Shown here piece by piece: positions 48,746 to 57,230 of a DNA stretch of 64,000 nucleotides. This DNA comes from Leuconostoc kimchii IMSNU 11154 (GTDB lineage Bacteria; Bacillota; Bacilli; Lactobacillales; Lactobacillaceae), in NCBI RefSeq assembly GCF_000092505.1, contig NC_014136.1, positions 496,001 to 560,000 of the forward strand, given 5' to 3'. The notes below the pieces were generated by a model, which had not been told where the DNA came from, searched no databases, and saw only the letters and a list, made by a program, of their open reading frames with translations. Within the stretch, counting starts at the first letter, position 1, and every line of letters begins with the position of its first letter. The position numbers and the translations under genes were made by a program.

Positions 48746-49299
48746 CTTGACACCTCCAAAATAAAATTGGGCGTTTGCCCTGTTTCTATTTTGCATAATA
48801 TGCAGTCGTTTAACAACTCACGCTCATTAACAGTAATCAGTTGGTCGAGGATTTTGAAGAAGGCTCCTATTTTGGTTTGTTCATCTTTATCAGGTACTTT
48901 AACTTTTATTGAACTAATTTGCGGGCCAGTCAATTGTGGAACTCCGGTCGACTCAATAAATATTTTAATTGAATTAATTGAATTTTCAAGAAAATCAACA
49001 TCACCAATTTTAGGGATTAAGGTAATCAGTCGAACAGTTGGTGTAAAGTTGATATTCCTAGCTTTAGCGTGTCCTACGTCACCACGCCCAGTTATTGTAA
49101 CTGCCGGTGATTTAATTTTATAGTTATCATAAAATCCAATAATTCCGTCATTTTTTAAAGCATTAGCTAAAACAGGATACTTTCCGTAACTTTTTACTTT
49201 ATTCTTATCGACGTCCCCACCAGCAGAAATTTTTCCTAAATCGCCAAGGGCATGCTTTACCCAAGAGTTAGCATATCCTTGCCAAACAGAGTAGTATTT
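48742..49299 (-). pseudogene. hsdS: HsdS specificity cassette A, no start codon
   Basis: The minus strand is open for 185 codons and reads as one target-recognition domain plus a conserved region: SWVKHALGDLGKISAGG, YPVLANALKNDGIIGFYDN, VTITGRGDVGHAKA, PQLTGPQISSIKVKVP and DEQTKIGAFFKILDQLITVNE. The frame begins after a stop at 49300 with no initiation codon or SD. It would be expressed only as the distal half of a longer HsdS. The last codons overlap the recombinase start. It faces cassette B head to head. Confidence 0.8.
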
Positions 49300-49865
49300 T
49301 TATACATCTAAATCGCTCGTTGGATACTGACGCTTGGGTAAAGCGTTATTTTTTAGATAATATTATAAATATAGTCGATTTCCGTGGGCGTACACCAAAA
49401 AAAATTGGAATGACTTGGAACAGCGAAGGATATTTAGCCCTCTCCGCATTAAATGTTAAAAATGGTTATATTGATCCGACCGCTGATGCACACTATGGTG
49501 ATTCAAAACTCTATGATAAGTGGATGACTGGTAAAGAATTATATCAGGGACAAGTCTTGTTCACCACTGAAGCTCCAATGGGTAATGTAGCGCAAGTTCC
49601 TGATGATAAAAAGTATATTCTTAGTCAGCGTGTAATCGCTTTTAATACTCTACCTGATAAAATAACAGATGATTTTTTAGCAATTCTCTTGAGTACACCT
49701 CTGACCTTTACGAAATTGCATTCTCTTGCAAGTGGTGGTACTGCTAAAGGGGTAAGTCAAAAATCTTTGTCTCAATTAAGAGTTTCAATATCAACTTACC
49801 TAAATGAACAAACCAAAATAGGAGCCTTCTTCAAAACCCTCGATCAACAGATTACTGTTAATGAG
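48823..49865. repeat. Predicted invertible hsdS segment bounded by 61-bp inverted repeats
   Basis: Bases 48823-48883 are the reverse complement of 49805-49865 at 58 of 61 positions. Both encode the HsdS segment EQTKIGAFFK.LDQ.ITVNE and in the same reading frame, so inversion would swap cassettes A and B while keeping the frame intact. A second, perfect 12-bp inverted repeat (GCTTTACCCAAG at 49254-49265, CTTGGGTAAAGC at 49333-49344) marks the inner edges of the cassettes. Confidence 0.8.
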
Positions 49866-49916
49866 GAAACGAAAAAATGCAGGTGCTCATCCTGCATTTT
49901 TATACACGACTATTAA
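49320..49916 (+). pseudogene. hsdS: HsdS specificity cassette B, inverted relative to hsdM
   Basis: An open plus-strand frame (open from 49272) encoding a second recognition domain: DAWVKRYFLDNIINIVDFRGRTPKKI, GYLALSALNVKNGYI, LFTTEAPMGNVAQVPDDKKYILSQRVIAF and EQTKIGAFFKTLDQQITVNEETKK. The only initiation codon near the front is a TTG at 49320 without an SD. The last codons run through a terminator hairpin, so the C-terminus is not natural. It is antisense to hsdM transcription and looks like a stored, silent specificity. Confidence 0.78.
49873..49901. terminator. Terminator between hsdM and the inverted cassette
   Basis: AAAATGCAGG and CCTGCATTTT form a 10-bp stem around about seven bases with A and T runs on either side, so it works in both directions. 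It lies 18 bases after the hsdM stop, where an hsdS gene would normally begin. Confidence 0.75.
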
Positions 49917-49918
49917 AT

Positions 49919-51463
49919 TCACTCAATTTTAACGCCTAATTCCTTGAGTGTTTCTTCTATTTCCTTCTCTAATTTCTGGATTTCGATGTCATCTTGTTTC
50001 AATTGCTGACGAACAGCTTCTAAATCAATTGGCTCTTCTTCTTCAAAAGTATCGACATAACGTGGAATATTGAGATTATAATCATTTTCTTTGATTTCAT
50101 CAATTAAAGCCACATGCGCATATTTTTCAACGTCTTGTCGCTTGTCATAAGTTGAAACAATCTTGTCAATATTCTCTTCTGATAAGACATTTTGATTTTT
50201 ACCCTTAGTAAATTGATTAATTGCATCAATAAACAACACATCTTTTGTTGCCTTATTTTTTTTCAAAATTAAAATAACTGTTGGTATTGATGTCGAATAA
50301 AAAATATTAGCTGGTAAGCCAATCACCGCATCAATCATGTTTGAATCGATTAGCTGCTGACGAATTTTGCCTTCCGCAGCACCTCGGAATAAGACCCCAT
50401 GTGGTAAAACAATTCCCATAGTCCCTGAAGGTTTGAGATGATACAGACCATGTAACAAGAAGGCATAATCAGCCTTTGATTTTGGTGCTAGCTTACCATA
50501 ATCACGGAAACGTGGTTCACTGAGACGTGACTCGTCGTTATTCCAATGTGCTGAGTACGGTGGGTTCATCACAACAGCGTCAAATTGATATGGCTCTTGC
50601 GCTGGCCAATCGTTATCCAATGTATCGCCATTACGTACATGAATATCTTCAAAACTCACACCATGCAACATCAAATTCATACGTGCCAAGTTAAATGTTG
50701 TGGTATTCAACTCTTGTCCATGATAAGCAATTGTTTTGTTTCCAGTTACCTGACCTGCAACAGTCAAGAGTAACGACCCTGATCCCATTGCTGGATCATA
50801 GACACTTCTAATCTGATTATCGCCGTCCTCATGGCCCTTGGCTACAATACGTGCTATGATTTCACTTACTGTGCGTGGCGTGTAGAACTCACCAGCCTTT
50901 TTACCAGCGCTCATAGCAAACTCTGAAATCAAGTATTCATACGCATCCCCAAGTACATCACGATCTGAATCAAAATCAATATCTTTCAACGCAGTAATTG
51001 TATCATTCATAACCTGACTAGGATTTTTGCCTAATCGATTAGAATCTAAATCAATATCTGAAAACAGCCCTTCAAAATCATCTTCAGATTTATGTCCTTT
51101 AACAGATTGTTCTAAGTTAAATAAAGCAGTCTTTAAATCAGAAACTTGAAACTGGTGATTTTGAATACGTGTTACCAAGCTATCAAATAGTTCATCGGGT
51201 TGAATAATAAAGCCATTGGCTGTGTAAAGTTCAGCAATAATATCATCGCGCTGATCTTGCCAATATTGCTTATAAATAGCGATAGGATCGCCTATCTCGC
51301 CTGTTGCATCGATCACTGCTGCCATTGTTTTATGACTTAGAAATCGGTAAAAAATCAATCCTAAAAGGTAATTTTTATATTCACTTGCATCCATTTTGCC
51401 ACGTAAAACATTGGCTGAATTCCAAAGGGCCTGTTCGAGTGTTTTGGAAGTATTTTCTGTCAT
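49919..51463 (-). CDS. hsdM: Type I restriction-modification DNA methyltransferase subunit
   Basis: A 514-residue N6-adenine methyltransferase. It has the N-terminal HsdM helical domain (about 1-150), the AdoMet motif DPAMGSGS (223-230), the catalytic NPPY (300-303) and a C-terminal coiled coil (about 475-510) that contacts HsdS. GEFYTPRTVSEII is also typical. AAGGAA lies nine bases before the ATG. It needs an HsdS subunit for target recognition, but the region downstream holds only inverted or start-less cassettes. Confidence 0.95.
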   Translation of the reverse strand: MTENTSKTLEQALWNSANVLRGKMDASEYKNYLLGLIFYRFLSHKTMAAVIDATGEIGDPIAIYKQYWQDQRDDIIAELYTANGFIIQPDELFDSLVTRIQNHQFQVSDLKTALFNLEQSVKGHKSEDDFEGLFSDIDLDSNRLGKNPSQVMNDTITALKDIDFDSDRDVLGDAYEYLISEFAMSAGKKAGEFYTPRTVSEIIARIVAKGHEDGDNQIRSVYDPAMGSGSLLLTVAGQVTGNKTIAYHGQELNTTTFNLARMNLMLHGVSFEDIHVRNGDTLDNDWPAQEPYQFDAVVMNPPYSAHWNNDESRLSEPRFRDYGKLAPKSKADYAFLLHGLYHLKPSGTMGIVLPHGVLFRGAAEGKIRQQLIDSNMIDAVIGLPANIFYSTSIPTVILILKKNKATKDVLFIDAINQFTKGKNQNVLSEENIDKIVSTYDKRQDVEKYAHVALIDEIKENDYNLNIPRYVDTFEEEEPIDLEAVRQQLKQDDIEIQKLEKEIEETLKELGVKIE

Positions 51464-51509
51464 AATTTTCTATTCCTTGTGTCTTTCTAATTAAACTAAT
51501 ATTAATATG

Positions 51510-51695
51510 CTATATATTAATATCAATATCTTTGTTTAAAAGTTGAGCAACTAATTGCAACTTCTTTATCATGGCATCCTTTGAAAAATTAGCATAAACA
51601 TGATAAGAGGTACCCGCAATCATTTTTGTTAATTTCACACCCTGATGAGATATTCTTTCCGATGTACCAATAAATCGTACAGTACTAGGTTGCTC
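51510..51695 (-). pseudogene. 3' remnant of an interrupted gene beside the IS element
   Basis: Sixty-one codons open on the minus strand, ending at a TAG (51510): ...STVRFIGTSERISHQG, VKLTKMIAGTSYHVYANFSKD, AMIKKLQLVAQLLNKDIDINI. No start codon with an SD is present; the frame begins 14 bases from the IS edge. I do not recognise a family. It probably is the C-terminus of a gene removed by the insertion and a linked deletion; its stop is 46 bases before hsdM. Confidence 0.5.
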
Positions 51696-51757
51696 TTATA
51701 CTAAAAAAATGGACTATTTTTATTCAGTCCGTAAAATGAAAGTATAGGAGTATTTTT

Positions 51758-52000
51758 ATGTCAATTCGTTATTCACAAGATTTCAAAGATTCATTGGTTA
51801 AACTTCACCAAGAAGGCCGTTCACTCAAATCATTAGCAGAAGAATTTGGACCATCAAAAGATTCTATTGCTATATGGGTTAAACAAGCTACCCCAATCAT
51901 GATCAAGGGTCAGTCAAAGACTTTAAAAGACGTCAAGCAATTAGAGAAGCGCCTCGCTATTTTGGAGGAAGAAAACGAAATTTTATCACGTATAGCCTGA
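51758..52000 (+). CDS. IS3-family transposase OrfA (helix-turn-helix)
   Basis: Eighty residues: an N-terminal helix-turn-helix (YSQDFKDSLVKLHQEGRSLKSLAEEFG, PSKDSIAIWVKQ) and a leucine-zipper-like end (LEKRLAILEEENEILSRIA). It binds the IS ends. AGGAG is about eight bases before the ATG. It ends with TGA in the same frame as orfB rather than in the usual frame relation, so no -1 frameshift product would join the two parts. Confidence 0.88.
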   Translation: MSIRYSQDFKDSLVKLHQEGRSLKSLAEEFGPSKDSIAIWVKQATPIMIKGQSKTLKDVKQLEKRLAILEEENEILSRIA

Positions 52001-52006
52001 CAGGCA

Positions 52007-52852
52007 TTGAGCGGCCATCTTACTAGCCAAAAAATAGTCCGTCATGTGGGATTGCCGCTAGTTAATCAATTTTTAGCACAAGGCTACGCGCTTGTGCGTA
52101 TTTTAAATGCACTTAAAATCAGATCTAGTACCTATTACAATTGGCGCCATTGGCAGCCCAGTCGACAAGAAAAGCGTAGAGAATCCCTAAAACCTTATAT
52201 TTTAGACGTTTGGAAAACCTTTAAATTTTATGGCTATCGTCGTATTGCTGCTTATAGTCAACCAAACAATGACTGTCCAAAAATATCTGAATATATGACG
52301 CTCAAATTAGGGCGTGAATTAGGGATTAAATCGCGCATGCAAAAACGTTATCGCAAACCCAAAACTGTTGTGACGGTTGCTCAAAAACCCAATCTGATTA
52401 GACACTTGCATGATTTAAGCGGTGTTTGGCAAACAGATATCACTTATATTCAGTTGACTAATCACAGATGGGTCTATTTAGCGACCGTTTTGGATCCTGA
52501 GAAGAGAAAAGTATTGGGCTATAAAATTGGCGATACAATGACAGCCGAGCTAGCCACAAGTGCCTTACAGATGGCGTTAGATAAGCATCGAAAGCCACTC
52601 ATTATTCATTCAGATATGGGGTCACAATACACGAGTGCTGAATTTAATATTAAATGTCAAAATTATGGCTTGAAACATTCATATTCACTCAAAGGACATC
52701 CATACGATAATGGCCGTATGGAAGCGTTTCATTCAATATTGAAGCGTGAAGAGGTTTATTTGAAGGCATACCAAACATTAACTGAAGTCCAAGCAGCCAT
52801 TGGTTGGTATATCAATTTTTATAATCGCAATCGTATCTCAAATGTCGCCTAA
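52007..52852 (+). CDS. IS3-family transposase OrfB (DDE integrase core)
   Basis: A 281-residue DDE transposase. The acidic residues are in WQTDITYIQL (Asp), IHSDMGSQYTS (Asp) and FHSILKREEVY (Glu). The frame is the same as orfA, separated by one TGA and two further codons; the TTG at 52007 lacks an SD. Either the stop is a recent mutation that inactivates the fused transposase, or the two parts are made by readthrough or restart. Confidence 0.85.
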   Translation: MSGHLTSQKIVRHVGLPLVNQFLAQGYALVRILNALKIRSSTYYNWRHWQPSRQEKRRESLKPYILDVWKTFKFYGYRRIAAYSQPNNDCPKISEYMTLKLGRELGIKSRMQKRYRKPKTVVTVAQKPNLIRHLHDLSGVWQTDITYIQLTNHRWVYLATVLDPEKRKVLGYKIGDTMTAELATSALQMALDKHRKPLIIHSDMGSQYTSAEFNIKCQNYGLKHSYSLKGHPYDNGRMEAFHSILKREEVYLKAYQTLTEVQAAIGWYINFYNRNRISNVA

Positions 52853-52874
52853 TTAACTGAATAAAAATAGTACA

Positions 52875-52967
52875 ATTTATTGACTTCTGAGCACATCCAT
52901 GTTGCGTTAAATTCTCAACAAATTTTCTCTCAAAAGGTACCTCGCCTTTTGTCTTATAAAGTGGCAT
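52875..52967 (-). pseudogene. 5' fragment, possibly the start of hsdR, cut by the IS
   Basis: On the minus strand an ATG at 52967, overlapping the end of the HsdS-like gene by 14 bases, opens a frame of 31 codons (MPLYKTKGEVPFERKFVENL, then TQHGCAQKSIN) that runs straight into the IS right end at 52874. The FERKFVENLTQHG pattern is reminiscent of type I endonuclease N-termini, and the position before hsdM fits, but the identification is tentative. Confidence 0.4.
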
Positions 52968-53553
52968 TAATTATTCCTCTTTCTATTAGCTCATCAGCTA
53001 AACGTTTTTGATTCATTTCAACGCGTTGACGTAAAGTATTTAAACGATTAGTTTTCATGTACCATTTCCCTATTTGCCGTTGCTTTTCAATAGGTATCAT
53101 TGGTATTTCCAAATTTTTCAAAATAGCTATTGTTACTTTTACAAAATTTGACCCCTGTAGTTGACGTGCAAGTTGCTTTTTAACCAGATGACTTTCATTT
53201 AATAGATAGATCACATAGTTTTCATCAATGATATTTTCATCTATTGGCACTAATTTAACGTAATTTTGACTAATTAAGTAACCTTGATGTTGGACGCTCA
53301 CTTTAGCACTAGTTGCTGATATTAAACTAATAATCATGTCATTTTCTTCTGCTACCTCAACAGTATCTTCTGTTTTAATCGTCTTTTCAACTGCACTATC
53401 CTCTATTTCCGATTGTGATATGTCTTGTAAAAGGTGATTTTGATCATAAAAAAAATAGTTACGCGCATCAGTATTTTTACTTACCTTAATTCTAACTTGC
53501 GGTGATCCACCCTTAATCAAAAAGAGTTCTGATATTTTTTTCTTATATGTCAC
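52954..53553 (-). CDS. Short HsdS-like protein with a single recognition domain
   Basis: A 199-residue protein resembling half of a type I specificity subunit: KKKISELFLIKGGSPQVRIKVS, DMIISLISATSAKVSVQHQGYLISQNYVKLVPI, NLEIPMIPIEKQRQIGKWYMKTNRLNTLRQRVE (recognition domain then conserved helix). Half-size HsdS proteins can work as dimers. The start is GTG at 53553, six bases after AGGAG. It precedes the truncated hsdR-like frame and might supply specificity to HsdM, although its sequence is unlike cassettes A and B. Confidence 0.72.
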   Translation of the reverse strand: MTYKKKISELFLIKGGSPQVRIKVSKNTDARNYFFYDQNHLLQDISQSEIEDSAVEKTIKTEDTVEVAEENDMIISLISATSAKVSVQHQGYLISQNYVKLVPIDENIIDENYVIYLLNESHLVKKQLARQLQGSNFVKVTIAILKNLEIPMIPIEKQRQIGKWYMKTNRLNTLRQRVEMNQKRLADELIERGIINATL

Positions 53554-53633
53554 AGCCGTCTCCTATTTGTAATTTATTAACTAATACATAGTATATCACA
53601 AATATCCTTTCTGTGTAATTTTTTAACTATAAC

Positions 53634-53659
53634 AAAAAAGAACCAAAATTTTGGTTCCC
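53634..53659 (-). terminator. Terminator of pepN
   Basis: On the minus strand GGAACCAAAA and TTTTGGTTC form a palindromic stem followed by TTTTTTG, about 10 bases beyond the pepN stop. Confidence 0.78.
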
Positions 53660-53667
53660 TTTAGTAC

Positions 53668-56199
53668 TTAAATATTATCAGCGATCACTTGATTCACCGC
53701 GTCTTTTTCTGATGCAATTAATGCCACACGACTGCTAATCACGCGTGTATCCATTTTAATTTCACGAGTCAAGCCAGGCTGATCGCTTTTTGGATTAAAG
53801 AAGTTTTTAAATTCTTCTAAGCGCTGGCTAGTTTTCAAAACACTGGCAGCCACGGTAATGTAAGTTGTAAACTCCATATCACCACCAACTGTTGCTTCTA
53901 ACCAATCCCACTCACGTCGTAACCAATCCCAAGCAGCTTGTTCGCCGTGTGTATTACGCAAAGTACCACCAAACCATCCCCGTAAGTCTTGTGGTTTAAT
54001 CACATCTGCGTTTTTAAATGCCACTACCAATTGATCGACCAGTTTTGGCTCGGTCACAATCGTTATCGCCGCACGTAAATCTTGTTTGTAACTCGCATCA
54101 GAAGTTTGACGATAATTTAACAGCAAATCATCAAATAGCGTTTGATTGCCATAATTTTGAACCTCATTACGAATAATATACACACGTATTTCTGCGGGTA
54201 TTTTCTGCAAATCGCTCTCATATGTTTTAAATAAGTCATGCGCCTGTGTTGTCGCTGCGCTATTGTTTGCGTACAATGCAGCTGAAACAATGTAACGACG
54301 CGTTAATTCATCATCTAAGGATTCGCCATTCTTTGCATGCCAACCTAAGCGTTCAAACTGCTGACGACTCAACTTATCATAGAACTGCTTCAAGTGCTTT
54401 TCTTCATCAGAATCAGGGGTTACAAATTGACGTAGGTCTTGTGCAACAGTATATAAGGCATCATTGACAATCTTAGAGTCACTATTAGCAAAACGGACGA
54501 GTAACGGTACAATTTCTGAAAATGCGATTTGTCGTCCCTGAGCAAGTATATGCAAGTCTTGAATCATTTGACGTTGCGTAATCGCGTCTAGTTGACCAAC
54601 ATTGACTAATATATCTTGTAAGAGGGTGGCATCATATTTGACGATAAAATGCGAATCATTTCTCCTATTGAGATAAAACGCTTCACCTGCCCCTCGACGT
54701 AGCGTCACATAATCCCCTAGAACGACCTTTTGTCCAGTCATTATTTTAGGCACTGTCTCGTAGTTACTGTTAACCGGTATTTGCCACAAGCGGTTATCAT
54801 CCTGTCCTTCGCCAATAAAAAATTGTTGTTGTGTTAAAGTGAGCTGACCATCAAGCACCTCGGCAAAAACAACTGGGTAGCCTGGTTGTTCTAGCCATGA
54901 ATCCATAACAGCTGAGACGTCCTGACCAGAAGCATCACCCAACGCTTGCCACAAGTCAGCTCCAGTTGCGTTGTCATATTTATGCGTCGCAAAATAATTC
55001 TTCAATCCTTCACGCAGCGCATCATCACCAATTAACGCACGTACCATGACTAACATACGTGCACCCTTTGCATAGACAATTGCAGCATCAAACAACGAAT
55101 CAATCTCAGCTGGATGGTTAACTTGAACATGTACGGCTTGCACACCATCAGTTGCATCACGGTGTAAAGCTGCGGGTACATCAGATGTTTGAAACAATTC
55201 CCAAATGTGCCAATCTGGTTCAAGTGCATCAATAGCAACATATTCCATCATGTTGGCAAAACTCTCATTTAACCACAAATCGTCCCACCATTTCATCGTC
55301 ACAAAATCACCAAACCATTGATGCGCGAGTTCGTGAGCAATGACTGTTGCCACTACCTGTTTAGCTTCCAAAGCCGTATTGTCTGGATCAAGCACCAAAT
55401 ACGCTTCACGATAAGTGACTAGCCCCCAGTTTTCCATGGCACCAGCTGAAAAATCGGGCAACGCCAATTGATTTGATTGTGGTAATGGATAAGGTGTTTG
55501 ATAGAAATCTTCGAAAAATTCAATTGAACGCTTGGCAATATCTAATGCAAAATCAAGTGTTTTCGGATCATGGGCCTTTGTTGCATAAACACCAACATTA
55601 ACGCCGCTACTCGTTTCTGTTTGTTTGTTTTGTAACTCTCCAAAGGCAAATGCTACTAAATAGGTTGACATACGAACAGTTGTGTCAAAATAGTGTACCC
55701 CATTTTCAACACGAATTTCGGGCATATTGGCTAATACGGTTTCTCCAGGTTGTTCATCAAATTTAATGGCTAAATCAAAGGTTGCCTTTGCTTCAGGTTC
55801 ATCAATACTTGGAAATGCTTGGCGTGCAAAATTTGTTTCAAATTGCGTGCCAATAATTTGCTTTTTGACACCGTCAATTTCATAGTATGATGGATAAATG
55901 CCCATCATTGTATCTGTTAGTGGTGCCGTATAGTCAACAGTTACCTTTGTTGACCCTGATTTTGGTAAGGATATATTGAGGGCATCCAGTTCGCGATTAA
56001 TTACAAATGGCACTGACTGACCATCAACTTGTACACCACTAACAGACAAATCTTTTTGGTGCAACGCAATTTTTGAAGTTTGCGCGACACCTGAAATGGT
56101 TGTTGTGCCACTAATTGTTTTTGATGAGCGATCAATATTCAAATAAATATCATAATGGTTCGGTTGAAACATATTATAGAATCGTGTTAATTCAGCCAT
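53668..56199 (-). CDS. pepN: Aminopeptidase N (lysyl aminopeptidase, M1 family)
   Basis: An 843-residue zinc aminopeptidase of broad specificity in peptide use. The exopeptidase motif is GAMENWGLVTYRE; zinc ligands are in HELAHQWFGDFVT with the third in NESFANMMEY. The N-terminal beta domain and C-terminal helical ERAP-like domain (about 520-840) are complete. AAGGAG precedes the ATG. No signal peptide, so it is cytoplasmic. Confidence 0.96.
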   Translation of the reverse strand: MAELTRFYNMFQPNHYDIYLNIDRSSKTISGTTTISGVAQTSKIALHQKDLSVSGVQVDGQSVPFVINRELDALNISLPKSGSTKVTVDYTAPLTDTMMGIYPSYYEIDGVKKQIIGTQFETNFARQAFPSIDEPEAKATFDLAIKFDEQPGETVLANMPEIRVENGVHYFDTTVRMSTYLVAFAFGELQNKQTETSSGVNVGVYATKAHDPKTLDFALDIAKRSIEFFEDFYQTPYPLPQSNQLALPDFSAGAMENWGLVTYREAYLVLDPDNTALEAKQVVATVIAHELAHQWFGDFVTMKWWDDLWLNESFANMMEYVAIDALEPDWHIWELFQTSDVPAALHRDATDGVQAVHVQVNHPAEIDSLFDAAIVYAKGARMLVMVRALIGDDALREGLKNYFATHKYDNATGADLWQALGDASGQDVSAVMDSWLEQPGYPVVFAEVLDGQLTLTQQQFFIGEGQDDNRLWQIPVNSNYETVPKIMTGQKVVLGDYVTLRRGAGEAFYLNRRNDSHFIVKYDATLLQDILVNVGQLDAITQRQMIQDLHILAQGRQIAFSEIVPLLVRFANSDSKIVNDALYTVAQDLRQFVTPDSDEEKHLKQFYDKLSRQQFERLGWHAKNGESLDDELTRRYIVSAALYANNSAATTQAHDLFKTYESDLQKIPAEIRVYIIRNEVQNYGNQTLFDDLLLNYRQTSDASYKQDLRAAITIVTEPKLVDQLVVAFKNADVIKPQDLRGWFGGTLRNTHGEQAAWDWLRREWDWLEATVGGDMEFTTYITVAASVLKTSQRLEEFKNFFNPKSDQPGLTREIKMDTRVISSRVALIASEKDAVNQVIADNI

Positions 56200-56244
56200 A
56201 ATTTCTCCTTAAAATTGTTAGAATATCTTCATTATACACGTTTA

Positions 56245-56274
56245 AAATAAAAACGTCCCTCATCAGGAACGTTT
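56245..56274 (-). terminator. Terminator of the sugar-acid operon
   Basis: On the minus strand AAACGTTCC pairs with GGGACGTTT (one G-T) around TGATGA, followed by TTATTTT; 13 bases after the dehydrogenase stop. Confidence 0.75.
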
Positions 56275-56286
56275 CAAAAATAAACA

Positions 56287-57228
56287 TTAATCCAACTGAT
56301 TCACAGCAGACTCTGGCTTTTCTCCCTGTAACACACGCACAATATCGTGTGTTGCGTCAATTGCCATCCGTGCCTTTGTTTCAATCGTGTTAGACGCAAT
56401 ATGTGGCGTCAGCAAAACATTATCTAATCCAACTAACGGATTAGTCACTGGCAATGGCTCTTCTTCAAAAACATCCAGAGCAGCGCCACCAATGTCCCCA
56501 TTCTTTAAAGCACTCACTAATTCTGACTCAACAATAATTGCCCCACGAGCCATATTAATTAAATAGGCATCATGCTTCATCATTTTAAATTCCTTTGCAC
56601 CAATAGAGTGTATTGTTTCAGGTACTGCTGGTAAATGAACCATAACATAATCAGCTGTTTTAAAAATCGTCTCGCGATCAACTATGTCAACGGTATCTGT
56701 CGATTTTGCAAATGGATCATAGGCGATTATTTTAACATCAAACCCACTTAACTTTTTAGCTACTTGTTGTCCAATACGACCAAACCCAAGAATACCTACT
56801 GTTTTGCCTGCAATATCACGACCCGGATGTGCCTTACGATAAGGCCAGTTATCTTCATGAATTGCTGCTGCGTTTTGATACAAATTTTTGCTAATCGCTA
56901 ATAATTCAGAAACGGCTGTCTCAGCAACTGAGCCAGACAAGGCTTTAGGGGTATTTACCACGTAAATACCCCGCTTTGTTGCTGCATCAACATCAACCGC
57001 ATCATAACCAACGCCATTACGAGCAATTACTTTTAAATTAGGCATGCTGTCCATCATATCCTCATCAAAAGGCTGCGTACCAATCAAAACTGCAGACGCT
57101 TGAGCGCCTTCATTTTTCATTGTTTGACGTTCACGTCCAGAACCAACAATCACCTCAAAACCTGCATCAGTTAAAATGTTCTTACCAACTGCCGGAATAT
57201 CATCTGGTAAATATACTTGCTTTGTCAT
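56287..57228 (-). CDS. D-isomer-specific 2-hydroxyacid dehydrogenase
   Basis: A 313-residue NAD(P)-dependent dehydrogenase of the D-3-phosphoglycerate/glyoxylate reductase type. Dinucleotide motif TVGILGFGRIGQQ; catalytic Arg in VARGAI-like NMARGAI, Glu in VFEEEPLP and His in LTPHIAS. As the last gene of a sugar-acid operon it probably reduces or oxidises a 2-keto/2-hydroxy sugar acid rather than making serine. GAGG precedes the ATG; it begins two bases after the kinase stop. Confidence 0.86.
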   Translation of the reverse strand: MTKQVYLPDDIPAVGKNILTDAGFEVIVGSGRERQTMKNEGAQASAVLIGTQPFDEDMMDSMPNLKVIARNGVGYDAVDVDAATKRGIYVVNTPKALSGSVAETAVSELLAISKNLYQNAAAIHEDNWPYRKAHPGRDIAGKTVGILGFGRIGQQVAKKLSGFDVKIIAYDPFAKSTDTVDIVDRETIFKTADYVMVHLPAVPETIHSIGAKEFKMMKHDAYLINMARGAIIVESELVSALKNGDIGGAALDVFEEEPLPVTNPLVGLDNVLLTPHIASNTIETKARMAIDATHDIVRVLQGEKPESAVNQLD

Positions 57229-57230
57229 TT

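Larger units (their letters stand above)
51710..52874 (+). mobile_element. IS3-family insertion sequence, about 1165 bp
   Basis: The ends are imperfect inverted repeats: left TGGACTATTTTTATTCAGT, right (complement) TGTACTATTTTTATTCAGT, 18 of 19 identical, with the TG...CA termini of the family. It carries orfA and orfB. The three bases outside the left end (AAA) and right end (ATT) do not match, so there is no target duplication; this suggests recombination or an adjacent deletion after insertion. Confidence 0.88.

Noticed and set aside
47825..53553. Prophage or integrative element because of the integrase-like gene
   Set aside because: No phage, conjugation or replication genes and no attachment-site repeats beside a tRNA; the recombinase is better explained by the adjacent hsdS inverted repeats.
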